Below are positions 27,419 through 37,071 of a DNA stretch of 64,000 nt, piece by piece; positions within the stretch are counted from its first letter, which is position 1; every line of letters starts with the position of its first letter. This stretch comes from Streptomyces caniferus (GTDB lineage Bacteria > Actinomycetota > Actinomycetes > Streptomycetales > Streptomycetaceae). Both the position numbers and the translations under genes were made by a program. The notes beneath the pieces are model-generated. The model did no database searches and was not told the DNA's origin. It saw only the letters and a program-made list of their open reading frames with translations. The stretch spans positions 3,853,501-3,917,500 of the forward strand of contig NZ_BLIN01000005.1 in assembly GCF_009811555.1 (NCBI RefSeq), given 5' to 3'.

Positions 27419-27703
27419 TCAATACCCCCGCGCTATCCGCTCGTGCGCCTCGCGCACCGTCTCCAGGAATTCCTCGTCGGCCTCCGCGTCCGCCCCGAGT
27501 TCGCTGCCCGGCTCATGGCGCTCCAGGAAATCGGCTAAGTCCTCCCCCAGATCCGCTTCCGGGAGCTCCTCGGCCAGCTCGGCGTACACCCGGGCGGCGA
27601 ATCCGTCCGGGGCGGCATCCGCCGCCCGGTCGCCGGTCGCGCTTCCGGTCCTCCCCCACGGCCGCTGTCCCAGCAGGCCGGTCCTACGCGCTCGCACACG
27701 CAC
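27419..27703 (-). CDS. Small acidic hypothetical protein
   Basis: Not recognised. It has 94 residues with a basic N-terminus (VRVRARRTGLLGQRPWGR) and a strongly acidic remainder (ELPEADLGEDLADFLERHEP, ADEEFLETVREAHERIARGY) that looks helical. GTG 27701-27703 is the chosen start; GTG 27695-27697 is equally possible, each near an AAGGGG. It lies upstream of glmS on the same strand, so it may be its operon partner. It diverges from coaA. Confidence 0.6.
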   Translation of the reverse strand: MRVRARRTGLLGQRPWGRTGSATGDRAADAAPDGFAARVYAELAEELPEADLGEDLADFLERHEPGSELGADAEADEEFLETVREAHERIARGY

Positions 27704-27895
27704 CCCTTGATTCGTCCCTGGCCCACAGCCGGGCCTCTCCCCGCTACCGACCGTACCGGGCAATAACCCTCGGGTACAGACACCCGGGCTGAGAAGCACC
27801 CAAGCCCGGCCACGACGTCCATCCGGCCCCTCTCCACGGTGCCCGGCCGGGCACCCCGAGATGAACGGCGTGTGGCGGCTGCGCACAATGGGCGC

Positions 27896-28879
27896 GTGCC
27901 CCTGACGACCGATCCGCAGCAACGACGCCGCGCCGACAGCTCCCCGTACGTCGATCTGACGCGCGCGCAGTGGAGCGCCCTGCGGGAGAAGACCCCGCTG
28001 CCCCTGACGGCCGACGAGGTCGAACGGCTGCGGGGCCTGGGCGATGTCATCGACCTCGACGAGGTACGCGATGTCTACCTCCCGCTGTCCCGGCTCCTCA
28101 ACCTCTATGTCGGCGCCACCAGCAATCTGCGCGGCGCACTGAACACCTTCCTCGGCGACGCGGGCGGCGGCCCCCAGCCCGGTACCCCGTTCGTCATCGG
28201 GGTCGCGGGCAGCGTGGCGGTCGGGAAGTCGACCACCGCCCGGCTGCTGCAGGCGCTGCTGGCCCGATGGCCCGAGCATCCACGGGTCGAACTGGTCACC
28301 ACCGACGGCTTCCTGTTCCCCAACGGAGAGCTGCACCGGCGTGGCCTGATGTCCCGCAAGGGCTTCCCGGAGTCCTACGACCGGCGGGCGCTGACCCGCT
28401 TCGTGGCGGATGTGAAGTCCGGCAAGGCCGAGGTCACCGCGCCCGTCTACTCCCACCTGATCTACGACATCGTGCCCGGCGAGCGGCTGACCGTGCACCG
28501 CCCCGACATCCTCATCGTCGAGGGCCTGAACGTCCTGCAGCCGGCCCTGCCCGGCAAGGACGGCCGCACCCGCCTCGGGCTCGCCGACTTCTTCGACTTC
28601 TCCGTCTACGTCGACGCCCGCACCGAGGACATCGAGAAGTGGTACCTCGGCCGCTTCCGCAAGCTGCGCGAGACGGCCTTCCAGAACCCGTTCTCGTACT
28701 TCCGCAAGTACACCCAGGTCTCCGAGGACGAGGCCCTCGACTACGCCCGGAAGATGTGGCGGACCATCAACAAGCCCAACCTGCAACAGAATGTGGCCCC
28801 CACCCGCGGCCGCGCGAACCTGGTGCTCCGCAAGGGGCCGGACCACAAGGTGCAGCGGCTGTCGTTGCGCAAGCTCTAG
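27896..28879 (+). CDS. coaA: Type I pantothenate kinase
   Basis: CoaA phosphorylates pantothenate with ATP, the first and regulated step of CoA synthesis. The 327-residue protein has the P-loop [12 protein letters not shown] (102-113), [22 protein letters not shown] and the Tyr/Phe-rich [14 protein letters not shown] segment ([15 protein letters not shown]) that forms the substrate pocket. The start is GTG 27896, in frame and consistent with family length. Its divergent partner is the small acidic gene; the next gene follows 12 bp later. Confidence 0.97.
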   Translation: MPLTTDPQQRRRADSSPYVDLTRAQWSALREKTPLPLTADEVERLRGLGDVIDLDEVRDVYLPLSRLLNLYVGATSNLRGALNTFLGDAGGGPQPGTPFVIGVAGSVAVGKSTTARLLQALLARWPEHPRVELVTTDGFLFPNGELHRRGLMSRKGFPESYDRRALTRFVADVKSGKAEVTAPVYSHLIYDIVPGERLTVHRPDILIVEGLNVLQPALPGKDGRTRLGLADFFDFSVYVDARTEDIEKWYLGRFRKLRETAFQNPFSYFRKYTQVSEDEALDYARKMWRTINKPNLQQNVAPTRGRANLVLRKGPDHKVQRLSLRKL

Positions 28880-28891
28880 GGAGTCGCACGC

Positions 28892-29830
28892 GTGCTGCAT
28901 CTACGCCTGATCGTCCCCGACGACCGCACGGACGAGGTGCTCCGGCTGCTGGAGACGACCGTCGGGGTGACCCATCTGGTGGTGCTGAGCGGGGCGGCCC
29001 GCGACCCGCGGGGCGACGTGGTGATGTGCGATGTCGCCCGGGAGGCCGCCGACGGCCTGCTGGCCGGGCTCCGGGCCATGGAGCTGGACCGGACCGGTTC
29101 CATCGCGCTGGAGAACATCGACCTGTCGCTGTCCCGGCGGGCCGACCGGGCGGCGGACGACGCCCCCGGCGAGGGCGCCGACGCCGTGCTGTGGGAGTCG
29201 CTGTCCGACGCCACCCACGAGGAGTCCACGCTCTCCGCGACCTATCTGGCGTTCCTGACGGTCGCCACGATGATCGCGGCCTGTGGTGTGGTCCTCGACA
29301 ACGCGGTCCTGATCGTCGGCGCGATGGCCGTGGGCCCGGAGTTCGGTCCGCTGGCCGGCATCTGCACCGCGCTCGTCCAGCGCGCGCCCCGGCTGGCCTG
29401 GCGCTCCCTCCAGGCGCTGCTCGTCGGATTCGCGGTGGCAATGGCAGTGACCGTCGGCTTCAGCCTCTTCATGGACGCGGTGGGCCTCTTCCACGTCGAG
29501 GCCCTGGAGGCCGCGCGCCCGAACACCAACTTCATCTACCGGCCCGACTGGTTCTCGTTCGTCGTCGCCGTACTCGCCGGTATCGCCGGGGTGCTGTCAC
29601 TGACGTCCGCGAAATCGGGCGCCCTGGTCGGCGTGGCGATCTCCGTCACCACGGTCCCGGCCGCCGCCAACGCCGCGGTGGCGCTCGGCTACCAGGAGTA
29701 CGGCCAGGCCTGGCACTCCATGGAACAGCTGCTGCTGAACCTGGCGGGCATCGTCCTGGCCGGCACCCTGACGCTGACCGCCCAGAAACTGCTGTGGGCC
29801 CGGCAGGGCACCGGGCTCCGGGCCCCCTAG
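28892..29830 (+). CDS. DUF389 family integral membrane protein
   Basis: A 312-residue member of the DUF389 family, function unassigned. A cytoplasmic N-terminal domain (1-105, LRLIVPDDRTDEVLRLLE) is ACT-like in pattern. It is followed by about six transmembrane segments starting at YLAFLTVATMIAACGVVL. The conserved NAVLIVGAMAVGPEFGPLAGI motif is the family signature. The start is GTG 28892, 12 bp after coaA, with GGGAG 8 nt upstream, so it is probably co-transcribed with coaA. A strong terminator follows. Confidence 0.9.
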   Translation: MLHLRLIVPDDRTDEVLRLLETTVGVTHLVVLSGAARDPRGDVVMCDVAREAADGLLAGLRAMELDRTGSIALENIDLSLSRRADRAADDAPGEGADAVLWESLSDATHEESTLSATYLAFLTVATMIAACGVVLDNAVLIVGAMAVGPEFGPLAGICTALVQRAPRLAWRSLQALLVGFAVAMAVTVGFSLFMDAVGLFHVEALEAARPNTNFIYRPDWFSFVVAVLAGIAGVLSLTSAKSGALVGVAISVTTVPAAANAAVALGYQEYGQAWHSMEQLLLNLAGIVLAGTLTLTAQKLLWARQGTGLRAP

Positions 29831-29844
29831 GCCCCCCGCCGCTC

Positions 29845-29886
29845 ACGTCACAGGCCCCGCCCGATGCCGGGCGGGGCCTGTGACGT
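29845..29886. terminator. Bidirectional terminator between DUF389 gene and glmM
   Basis: A perfect 19-bp stem (ACGTCACAGGCCCCGCCCG and its complement) with the loop ATGC, between two convergent genes. Confidence 0.85.
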
Positions 29887-29906
29887 ACCGGGCCGGCAGA
29901 GCCGGA

Positions 29907-31265
29907 CTAGCCCAATGCCGACTTGACCGCGTCGGCCAGCCGCTCGGCCACCGCCCGCGCCTGCTCGATGTCCGCGGCCTCCACCATCACCCGTACCAGC
30001 GGCTCCGTGCCGGACGGCCGCAGCAGCACCCGGCCGGTGGCGCCCAGCTCCCGCTCCGCCTCGGCGACCGCCGCGGTCAGCTCGGGAGAGGTGGTCACCC
30101 GCGACCTGTCGACGTCGGGGACGTTGATGAGGATCTGCGGCAGCCGCTCCATGACGCCCGCCAGTTCGCCCAGCGGCCGGCCGGTCGCGGCGACCCGGGC
30201 ACCCAGCATCAGACCGGTCAGCGTGCCGTCACCGGTGGTGGCATGGTCCAGCACAATCACATGCCCGGACTGCTCACCGCCCAGCGCGAGGCCGTGCGCC
30301 TTCATCTCCTCCAGGACGTACCGGTCGCCGACCGCGGTCCGGACGAGGTCGATGCCCGCGCGCTCCATGGCGAGCTTGAAGCCCAGGTTGGACATCACGG
30401 TGGCGACGACGGTGTTCTTGCGCAGCATCCCCGCTTCCTGCATGCCGAGCGCCAGGACGGCCAGGATCTGGTCGCCGTCGACCTCGTTGCCCTCGCGGTC
30501 CACGGCCAGGCAGCGGTCCGCGTCACCGTCGTGGGCGACGCCCAGGTCCGCGCCGTGCTCGACCACGGCGGCGCGCAGCAGCCCCAGGTGGGTGGAGCCG
30601 CAGCCGTCGTTGATGTTCAGGCCGTCGGGCTCGGTGCCGATCGTGATGACGTCGGCGCCGGCCCGTGCGAAGGCCTCGGGCGAGACCCGCGCCGCCGCGC
30701 CGTGCGCACCGTCGATGACGACCTTCAGCCCGTCGAGGCGGTTGGGCAGCACGCCGACGAGGTGCGCGACGTAGTTGTCGAAGCCCTCGTCATAGACGGT
30801 GACCCGGCCCACACCGGCGCCGGTCGGCCGCTCCCAGGGCTCACCGGAGCTGTGCGCGCGGTAGGTCTGCTCGATCCGGTCCTCCAGCTCGTCGGCGAGC
30901 TTGTGGCCGCCGCGCGCGAAGAACTTGATCCCGTTGTCGGGCATCGGGTTGTGGCTGGCGGAGAGCATCACGCCGAGGTCCGCGCCGAGCGAGCCGGTCA
31001 GATACGCGACCGCCGGGGTCGGGAGCACACCCACCCGCAGCACGTCCACGCCCGCGCTGGCCAGGCCCGCGACGACCGCGGCCTCCAGGAACTCACCGGA
31101 CGCGCGTGGATCACGTCCGACCACCGCCACCGGCCGGTGACCTTCGAAGGTGCCCGCTTCAGCGAGTACATGCGCCGCAGCGACCGACAGACCGAGCGCC
31201 AGCTCCGCCGTCAGATCCGCATTGGCGACGCCGCGCACACCGTCCGTGCCGAAGAGTCGTCCCAC
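29907..31265 (-). CDS. glmM: Phosphoglucosamine mutase
   Basis: GlmM interconverts glucosamine-6-phosphate and glucosamine-1-phosphate on the way to UDP-GlcNAc, continuing the GlmS reaction. The 452-residue protein has the phosphoserine loop [16 protein letters not shown] (active Ser 104), the metal-binding DGDADR loop and the C-terminal phosphate-binding [15 protein letters not shown]. The start is GTG 31263-31265, with GGAGG 6 nt upstream. It lies downstream of rplM-rpsI, as in many actinobacteria, but is separated from them by a terminator-like hairpin. Confidence 0.98.
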   Translation of the reverse strand: MGRLFGTDGVRGVANADLTAELALGLSVAAAHVLAEAGTFEGHRPVAVVGRDPRASGEFLEAAVVAGLASAGVDVLRVGVLPTPAVAYLTGSLGADLGVMLSASHNPMPDNGIKFFARGGHKLADELEDRIEQTYRAHSSGEPWERPTGAGVGRVTVYDEGFDNYVAHLVGVLPNRLDGLKVVIDGAHGAAARVSPEAFARAGADVITIGTEPDGLNINDGCGSTHLGLLRAAVVEHGADLGVAHDGDADRCLAVDREGNEVDGDQILAVLALGMQEAGMLRKNTVVATVMSNLGFKLAMERAGIDLVRTAVGDRYVLEEMKAHGLALGGEQSGHVIVLDHATTGDGTLTGLMLGARVAATGRPLGELAGVMERLPQILINVPDVDRSRVTTSPELTAAVAEAERELGATGRVLLRPSGTEPLVRVMVEAADIEQARAVAERLADAVKSALG

Positions 31266-31337
31266 TGGTGTCCTCCGAGTAGATGAGCTTGGACCAGAGC
31301 ATTAAGTCCAGGTATACGCCCCTGGTCCCGGATAGCC

Positions 31338-31377
31338 GAACGCCCCGGCAGCACGGAATGGTGCCACCGGGGCGTTC
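31338..31377 (-). terminator. Terminator-like hairpin after rpsI
   Basis: GAACGCCCCGG (31338-31348) pairs with CCGGGGCGTTC (31367-31377), an 11-bp stem with a short inner GCAC/GTGC pair. It lies about 30 bp after the rpsI stop and before glmM. Confidence 0.6.
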
Positions 31378-31407
31378 GCCAAGAGCTGCATGGTGCAGCG
31401 CGCGCGG

Positions 31408-31920
31408 TTAGCGCTTGCTGTACTGCGGCGCCTTACGGGCCTTCTTCAGACCGGCCTTCTTGCGCTCGACCGCACGGTCGTCACGCTTGAGGAACCCGGC
31501 CTTCTTCAGCGCGCCGCGGTTGTTGTCGACGTCCGCCTCGTTCAGCGCACGGGCCACGCCCAGGCGCAGCGCACCGGCCTGGCCGGAGATGCCGCCGCCG
31601 GAGATGCGGGCGACAACGTCGTAGCGGTTGTCGAGCTCGAGCACCTTGAAGGGCTCGTTGACTTCCTGCTGGTGCACCTTGTTGGGGAAGTAACCCTCGA
31701 GGGTGCGACCGTTGATCTTCCACTGGCCGGTGCCCGGAACGATCCGGACGCGGGCAATGGCGTTCTTGCGACGGCCCAGGCCGGCAGCCGGCTGCGGGTC
31801 GCCGAAGCGGGAAGCGAGGGACTCGGAGGTGTACTCCGACTCCACGACCTCGGTCTCAGTGGTGTATTCCTCGACGGCGTCGTCGTTCTCGATGACGGTC
31901 TCGGGAGTGGTCTCGGCCAC
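31408..31920 (-). CDS. rpsI: 30S ribosomal protein S9
   Basis: S9 contacts P-site tRNA through its basic C-terminal tail ([18 protein letters not shown]). The 170 residues include a 45-residue acidic N-terminal extension typical of Streptomyces. The core begins at [17 protein letters not shown] and contains [19 protein letters not shown]. The start is GTG 31918-31920, with GAGGAG 5 nt upstream. It is co-transcribed with rplM, 43 bp upstream. Confidence 0.98.
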   Translation of the reverse strand: MAETTPETVIENDDAVEEYTTETEVVESEYTSESLASRFGDPQPAAGLGRRKNAIARVRIVPGTGQWKINGRTLEGYFPNKVHQQEVNEPFKVLELDNRYDVVARISGGGISGQAGALRLGVARALNEADVDNNRGALKKAGFLKRDDRAVERKKAGLKKARKAPQYSKR

Positions 31921-31963
31921 GATGCTCCTCAGAATTCTCTGTCGTCTTAGGGGGTGGCCGGAA

Positions 31964-32407
31964 CTACTGCGCGACCTGGGTGATCTCGAACGGGACCGGC
32001 TGCTGCGCAGCGTGCGGGTGCTCGGCGCCCGCGTAGACCTTCAGCTTCGAGAGCATCTGACGGCCGAGGGTGTTCTTGGGGAGCATGCCCTTGATGGCCT
32101 TCTCGACGGCCTTCTCGGGGTTCTTGTCGAGCAGCTCGTCGTAGCGGACGGAGCGCAGACCACCCGGGAAACCCGAGTGGCGGTAGGCCATCTTCTGGGT
32201 CCGCTTGTTGCCGGACAGGTGCACCTTGTCGGCGTTGACGATGATGACGAAGTCACCCATGTCAACGTGCGGCGCGTAGACGGGCTTGTGCTTACCCCGC
32301 AGGAGGGACGCGGCCTGGCTGGCCAGACGGCCCAGGACAACGTCCTGCGCGTCAATGATGTGCCACTGGCGCTGGACATCGCCGGGCTTGGGGCTGAACG
32401 TACGCAC
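31964..32407 (-). CDS. rplM: 50S ribosomal protein L13
   Basis: L13 is an early-assembly 50S protein. The 147-residue protein has [16 protein letters not shown] at the N-terminus, [19 protein letters not shown], and the conserved [19 protein letters not shown] block. The start is GTG 32405-32407 with GAAGG upstream. It heads the rplM-rpsI operon; its leader reaches back to about 32600. Confidence 0.98.
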   Translation of the reverse strand: MRTFSPKPGDVQRQWHIIDAQDVVLGRLASQAASLLRGKHKPVYAPHVDMGDFVIIVNADKVHLSGNKRTQKMAYRHSGFPGGLRSVRYDELLDKNPEKAVEKAIKGMLPKNTLGRQMLSKLKVYAGAEHPHAAQQPVPFEITQVAQ

Positions 32408-32828
32408 GGTTAGCCTTCGCTTCTTCAGAGGTGGGGTTCCCCTGGCCGTGAGGCCCGGGGGAAGGGTCCTGTACTGGTCACCACTCCCGATCACACCAGC
32501 GGGGGCGGCACTACGGGTGACGCAACCCGATCGTCCGTCGCTGGTCATCGGTCCGGTGGACCGCGTAAGGGCCCCCTCACGTGAGATAGAGCAAGCCAAT
32601 ACGCATAACGAACATGCAGAATACCGGCCCGGCCCCGGCGGGGTCAAAACGCCCCCCGAACCGGCGTACGGTGCCGGCCCCGGCCGCCTCCCCGGTCACC
32701 GTGGGTACCGGCTGCGACACGGCCCCCGCCCGCCCCGGCGCCCGCGCGACAGCCGACGCGCCGATGCCACTCTCCCGGCACAGCCGGCGCGCCGCGGACC
32801 CCCAGGGACGGCCCCCGGCGCGGGAAAC
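32408..32828. other. rplM leader and intergenic region
   Basis: There is no gene in these 421 bases. The minus-strand leader of rplM should start in the relatively AT-rich stretch 32582-32625, where several imperfect -10-like hexamers occur but none pairs convincingly with a -35. Small GC hairpins (for example GGGGTTCCCC near 32433) lie close to rplM. The part next to the ABC-F gene (32650-32828) is very GC-rich, with repeated CCGGCGCG words and no clear terminator. Confidence 0.5.
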
Positions 32829-34463
32829 CTAGCGCTCGCGCGCCACCCGCCGCTCGTCCCACACCGGCTCCGCCGTCTCCCGGACCAGCCCGTCCGAGCC
32901 GAACACCAGGAACCGGTCGAAGGACCGCGCGAACCACCGGTCGTGCGTCACGGCCACCACCGTCCCCTCGTACGCCTCCAGCCCCTCCTGCAGCGCCTCC
33001 GCCGACTCCAGGTCCAGGTTGTCGGTCGGCTCGTCGAGCAGCAGGGCGGTCGTGCCGGACAGCTCCAGCAGCAGGATCTGGAAGCGTGCCTGCTGGCCGC
33101 CGGAGAGCCGCTCGAAGCGCTGCTCGGCCTGCTGCTCCAGCTCGTAGCGGCGCAGCGCCGACATGGCCTGGCCCTTGTCCTTGGCGTGCTCGGTCCACAG
33201 GATGTCGAGCAGGGGGCGGCCCATCAGCTCGGGGTGGGCGTGGGTCTGCGCGAAGTGCCCGGGGACCACCCGGGCGCCCAGCTTCCAGGCGCCGGTGTGC
33301 GCGACAGGGCTGTCCTCGTCCCCGGCCAGCAGCCGCAGGAAGTGGGACTTGCCGGAGCCGTTGGAGCCGAGGACCGCGACCCGCTCGCCATAGAAGATCT
33401 CCAGGTCGAACGGCTTCATCAGGCCGGTGAGCTCCAGGTTCTCGCAGGTGATCGCCCGTACGCCGGTCCGTCCGCCGCGCAGCCTCATGGTGATGTCCTG
33501 CTCGCGCGGCGGCTCCGGCGGCGGCCCGGCCTCCTCGAACTTCCGCAGCCGGGTCTGCGCCGCCGCATAGCGCGAGGCCAGCTCATGGCTGACCGAGGCC
33601 GCCTGCCGCAGCGAGACCACCAGCTTCTTCAGCTGCGCGTGCTTCTCGTCCCAGCGCCGCCGCAGCTCCTCGAAGCGGGCGAAGCGCTCCTTGCGCGCCT
33701 CGTGATAGGTGTCGAAGCCGCCGCCGTGCACCCATACGTCGGAGCCTGCGGGTCCCGGCTCGACACTGACGATCTTCTCCGCGGCCCGGGCCAGCAGCTC
33801 CCGGTCGTGCGAGACGAACAGCACCGTCTTACGGGTCTGCCGGAGCTGCTCCTCCAGCCAGCGCTTGCCGGGCACGTCCAGATAGTTGTCCGGCTCGTCC
33901 AGCAGCAGCACCTCGTCCGTGCCGCGCAGCAGCGACTCCAGCACCAGCCGCTTCTGCTCGCCCCCGGACAGCGTGCGCACCTTCCGCCACTGCGCCTTCT
34001 CGTACGGCATCCCCAGCGCCGCCGTCGTGCAGATGTCCCAGGCCGTCTCGGCCTCGTAGCCGCGCGCCTCGGCCCAGTCGCTGAGCGCCTGGGCATAGGC
34101 CATCTGCGCGGCCTCGTCGTCGCCCTCGGCGCTCATCATCGCCAGCTCGGCGGCGTCCACCGCGGCTGCCGCCTGCCTGATCCGCGGCTGCGCCACGGAG
34201 ACCAGCAGATCGCGCACCGTGCGCTCGTCGCGTACGGAGCCCACGAACTGCGGCATCACCCCGAGCCCGCCGCTGACGGTCACCGCCCCGCCGTGCGGCT
34301 GGAGCTCCCCCGCGATCAGCCGCAGCAGCGTCGTCTTGCCCGCGCCGTTGGCTCCCACCAGCGCGACCGACGCGCCCTCCCCCACCCGGAAGGACACATC
34401 CCCCAGCAGGACCCTCCCGTCCGGCAGGTAGTACTCCAGGTGTCCGGCCTCAAGATGTCCCAT
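32829..34463 (-). CDS. ABC-F family ATPase (two ABC domains, no membrane part)
   Basis: ABC-F proteins act on the ribosome as translation factors or antibiotic-resistance proteins, not transporters. The 544-residue protein has two ATPase cassettes. The first has Walker A GANGAGKTT (about 36-44), LSGGEQKRLVLESLL and LLLDEPDNYLD. A charged interdomain linker follows (about 245-310), then the second cassette with GSNGSGKSH, LSGGQQARFQ and LLLDEPTDNLD. The start at ATG 34461-34463 (MGHLEAGHLEYYLPDGR) lacks a clear ribosome site; longer in-frame readings reach 34817. Whether it gives antibiotic self-protection is unknown. Confidence 0.93.
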   Translation of the reverse strand: MGHLEAGHLEYYLPDGRVLLGDVSFRVGEGASVALVGANGAGKTTLLRLIAGELQPHGGAVTVSGGLGVMPQFVGSVRDERTVRDLLVSVAQPRIRQAAAAVDAAELAMMSAEGDDEAAQMAYAQALSDWAEARGYEAETAWDICTTAALGMPYEKAQWRKVRTLSGGEQKRLVLESLLRGTDEVLLLDEPDNYLDVPGKRWLEEQLRQTRKTVLFVSHDRELLARAAEKIVSVEPGPAGSDVWVHGGGFDTYHEARKERFARFEELRRRWDEKHAQLKKLVVSLRQAASVSHELASRYAAAQTRLRKFEEAGPPPEPPREQDITMRLRGGRTGVRAITCENLELTGLMKPFDLEIFYGERVAVLGSNGSGKSHFLRLLAGDEDSPVAHTGAWKLGARVVPGHFAQTHAHPELMGRPLLDILWTEHAKDKGQAMSALRRYELEQQAEQRFERLSGGQQARFQILLLELSGTTALLLDEPTDNLDLESAEALQEGLEAYEGTVVAVTHDRWFARSFDRFLVFGSDGLVRETAEPVWDERRVARER

Positions 34464-34518
34464 GAGCGGATTGTGACCGGCCGTTCCGCATTCCACCAAC
34501 CCCATTAGGATGCGCGGC

Positions 34519-35391
34519 ATGAGCTTTGGGCAAGGGGGGCCGTTCGACGGCCCCGGGGGTTCGTCGTCGTCCACTCCGGACTGGGGTGCACTGGCCGAGG
34601 AGAGCGAGGCACAGACCCGCCGCAAACGCCTGCTGTGGATCGGCGGCGGAGCGCTGGCGGCCCTCGCGGTGGCCGGCATCGTCACCGTCGCCGTCCTGTC
34701 CGGCGGCGGTGGGTCCGCGGGCGGCAACCCGACGGCGTCGCCCGCGGAGTCCGGCCAGGCCGCGGCGCCGGACGACAAGCCGTCCTTCCCGGACGTCTCC
34801 GTGCCGCCCCCGCCCAACCCGCGGGACTACATCTCCGACCCGAAGAAGGACACGGCGCCGCTCACTCCCGCCACCCTCTTCGCGCAGAAGAGCATGGTCG
34901 TCGGCGAGCACACCTACCCCCGCACCCACACCGCCACCACCAAGGACTGCACCGCCGGCGCCCAGGGGCCGCTCGTCTCCTCGCTGTCCCACAACGGCTG
35001 CAAGCAGCTGCTGCGCGCCACGTACGCCAAGGGCGGCGTCGCGGTCACCATCGGCATCGCGGTCTTCGACTCGCCCGCCAAGGCCACCAAGGTCATGAAC
35101 GAGAACCGGGCCAACCTCATGCCGCTGCCCGGGGGCGGTGTCCCCGCGGACTTCTGCCAGGGCACGAAGTGCCGGATGGCGACCAATGCCACCGGCCGCT
35201 ACGCCTACTTCACGATCGCCGGTTACCTCAACGGCAAGGACGTCACCAACACCGAGACCAAGGCCCGGCAGATCGCCCGGGACGGCGGCGCCTACGCGTT
35301 CAGCCAGATCACCCAGCGCGGCAAGGACCAGGCCGCGAAGGTCGCCGAGCAGCAGCTCAAGGAAGCCCAGAAGAAGGCCGGCAAGTCCTGA
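34519..35391 (+). CDS. Single-pass membrane protein of unknown function
   Basis: Not recognised as a characterised family. The 290 residues show a short cytoplasmic N-terminus with a Gly/Ser-rich start, then one transmembrane helix (LLWIGGGALAALAVAGIVTVAVL, about 39-61) with positive residues RRKR before it. A Pro/Ser linker leads to an extracytoplasmic domain (about 115-270) containing paired cysteines (C142, C164, C214, C219 approximately) that could form disulfides. ATG 34519 is preferred over ATG 34510 because AGGA lies 8 nt upstream. It diverges from the ABC-F gene and is convergent with truA. Confidence 0.8.
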   Translation: MSFGQGGPFDGPGGSSSSTPDWGALAEESEAQTRRKRLLWIGGGALAALAVAGIVTVAVLSGGGGSAGGNPTASPAESGQAAAPDDKPSFPDVSVPPPPNPRDYISDPKKDTAPLTPATLFAQKSMVVGEHTYPRTHTATTKDCTAGAQGPLVSSLSHNGCKQLLRATYAKGGVAVTIGIAVFDSPAKATKVMNENRANLMPLPGGGVPADFCQGTKCRMATNATGRYAYFTIAGYLNGKDVTNTETKARQIARDGGAYAFSQITQRGKDQAAKVAEQQLKEAQKKAGKS

Positions 35392-35402
35392 CCGCCTCCG
35401 GT

Positions 35403-35426
35403 GGCGCCGCCCTTCCCGGCGGCGCC
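35403..35426. terminator. Hairpin between convergent membrane-protein gene and truA
   Basis: GGCGCCGCC (35403-35411) and GGCGGCGCC (35418-35426) make a perfect 9-bp stem with a 6-nt loop, in the 58-bp gap between convergent genes. Confidence 0.6.
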
Positions 35427-35449
35427 CCGCAGGCGCCACGGCCCGGCGC

Positions 35450-36313
35450 TCAGCAGCAGCCGCCCCCGGCGGCCCCGGGCAGCGTCCGCTTGTTCCGCGC
35501 CTCCTGGTTGCGCGCCATCAGCAGCTCGTCCGCCGGGTAGCCGACCTCCTCCAGCGTCAGCCCGTGCGGCCGCACCACGTGGACGGCGGAGTCCCGCACC
35601 CCGGCGGCCAGCACCTTCCCGGGCCATTCCACCGGCCGGTGCCCGTCGCCGACGAACAGCATCGCCCCCACCAGCGACCGCACCATGTTGTGGCAGAAGG
35701 CATCCGCCCGCACGGTCGCCGTGATGACCCCGTCCGCCCCGCGCGACCAGCTCAGCTCCTGGAGCGTACGGATCGTCGTCGCGCCCTCCCGGCGCTTGCA
35801 GTACGCCGCGAAGTCGTGCTCCCCCAGCAGCGGCCGCGAGGCCTCGTTCATCGCCTCGACGTCCAGCTCCCAGTCGTGCCACAGCACATGGCCGCGCAGC
35901 AGCGGATCCACGCCCCCGTGGTGATCGGTCACCCGGTACGCGTACCGCCGCCAGATCGCCGAGAAGCGTGCGTTGAACCCGTACGGCGCCTCTGCCAGCC
36001 GCCACACCCGCACGTCCTTCGGGAGCCGCCCGGCCAGCCGCCGCAGCAGCCGCTCCTCGTGCTCGGCCCACACCTCCGCGGGCAGATCCACATGCGCCAC
36101 CTGCCCCCGCGCATGCACCCCCGCATCCGTCCGCCCGGCCACGGTGAGCTCGTACGTCTCGCCGGACCGCGTCACGGTCCGCAGCGCGTCCTCGATCTCC
36201 CCCTGCACGGTCCGCCGGCCACCGGCCTGCTTCGCCCACCCGGAGAAGTCCTTTCCGTCGTAGGAAAGGTCCATCCGCACCCGGACGAGGCCGGGCTCCA
36301 CTTCGTCACTCAC
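35450..36313 (-). CDS. truA: tRNA pseudouridine(38-40) synthase TruA
   Basis: TruA isomerises uridines 38-40 in the tRNA anticodon arm. The 287-residue protein has the catalytic aspartate D63 in [15 protein letters not shown], the FHNM-type motif ([14 protein letters not shown]) and the RYAYRV strand. The C-terminal tail ([14 protein letters not shown]) is a poorly conserved extension. The start is GTG 36311-36313, with GGGAGG about 9 nt upstream. It is downstream of rplQ, with a terminator between them. Confidence 0.97.
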   Translation of the reverse strand: MSDEVEPGLVRVRMDLSYDGKDFSGWAKQAGGRRTVQGEIEDALRTVTRSGETYELTVAGRTDAGVHARGQVAHVDLPAEVWAEHEERLLRRLAGRLPKDVRVWRLAEAPYGFNARFSAIWRRYAYRVTDHHGGVDPLLRGHVLWHDWELDVEAMNEASRPLLGEHDFAAYCKRREGATTIRTLQELSWSRGADGVITATVRADAFCHNMVRSLVGAMLFVGDGHRPVEWPGKVLAAGVRDSAVHVVRPHGLTLEEVGYPADELLMARNQEARNKRTLPGAAGGGCC

Positions 36314-36420
36314 GACAGCAATCCTCCCTCACGCCGTACGCGGCCGTTCCGCACGGGCCGCACCCCGGGCACCGCACCTCCCGCCGGGCGACCGCCCCGG
36401 AGCCCGCCCGCGCATGCGAA

Positions 36421-36450
36421 AGCGGGCCCGCCCCGAAGGGCGGACCCGCT
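36421..36450 (-). terminator. Terminator of the alpha operon (after rplQ)
   Basis: AGCGGG/CCCGCT with an inner CCGCCC/GGGCGG stem and a CGAA loop, one unpaired base on each side. On the minus strand it is followed by TTTCG, 16 bp past the rplQ stop. Confidence 0.7.
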
Positions 36451-36465
36451 CACACAAGGCAGGAC

Positions 36466-36933
36466 TCAGGCGTCCTTCGACTCCTCGGTCGCCTCGGTCG
36501 CCTCGGCGGCCTCGGCGTCCTTGGCCGCACGCTTCGTCGCGGCCTCGGCCTCACCGGTGGCCTGCTGGGCCACGGTCAGCGCCTCCACCAGCTCGATGAC
36601 GGCCATGGGCGCGTTGTCGCCACGGCGGTTACCGATCTTGGTGATACGGGTGTAGCCACCCGGACGGTTCTCGAACCGCGGGGCGATCTCCGTGAAGAGC
36701 GTGTGCACGACGCTCTTGTCCGAGATCAGCTGCATGACCTGACGGCGGTTGTGAAGGTCGCCCTTCTTCGCCTTGGTCACCAGACGCTCCGCGTACGGAC
36801 GCAGACGACGGGCCTTGGCCTCGGTCGTCGTGATGCGACCGTGCTCGAAGAGCGAGGTGGCCAGGTTGCGCAGCATCAGACGCTCGTGCGCGGCGCTGCC
36901 GCCCAGACGGGCACCCTTGGCGGGCTTCGGCAT
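36466..36933 (-). CDS. rplQ: 50S ribosomal protein L17
   Basis: L17 sits near the polypeptide exit tunnel. The 155-residue protein starts [23 protein letters not shown]; the conserved core ends around residue 115 and is followed by an acidic Ala/Glu tail ([14 protein letters not shown]) found in streptomycetes. AAGGAG precedes the ATG at 36931-36933. It is the last gene of the infA-rpmJ-rpsM-rpsK-rpsD-rpoA-rplQ series. Confidence 0.98.
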   Translation of the reverse strand: MPKPAKGARLGGSAAHERLMLRNLATSLFEHGRITTTEAKARRLRPYAERLVTKAKKGDLHNRRQVMQLISDKSVVHTLFTEIAPRFENRPGGYTRITKIGNRRGDNAPMAVIELVEALTVAQQATGEAEAATKRAAKDAEAAEATEATEESKDA

Positions 36934-37010
36934 GGTGTATCTCCTTCATTGCTGCACCGGCCGTATCAGGTACCGGTGACAGTTCCCACGAGGCGGGCGC
37001 CCCGTGGAAG

Positions 37011-37048
37011 ATTCAAAATCAGCCCGTCCGGCGTTTGAGGACAAAGCC
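37011..37048. repeat. Dispersed Streptomyces repeat in the rpoA-rplQ gap
   Basis: The core GCCCGTCCGGCGTTTGAGGA, flanked by ATTCAAAATCA and CAAAGCC, matches from memory a short sequence scattered in intergenic regions of many Streptomyces genomes. Here it lies in the 138-bp gap between rpoA and rplQ and would be transcribed within the operon. Function unknown. Confidence 0.6.
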
Positions 37049-37071
37049 TCAGCCACGCCGAAGCCGCAGGC

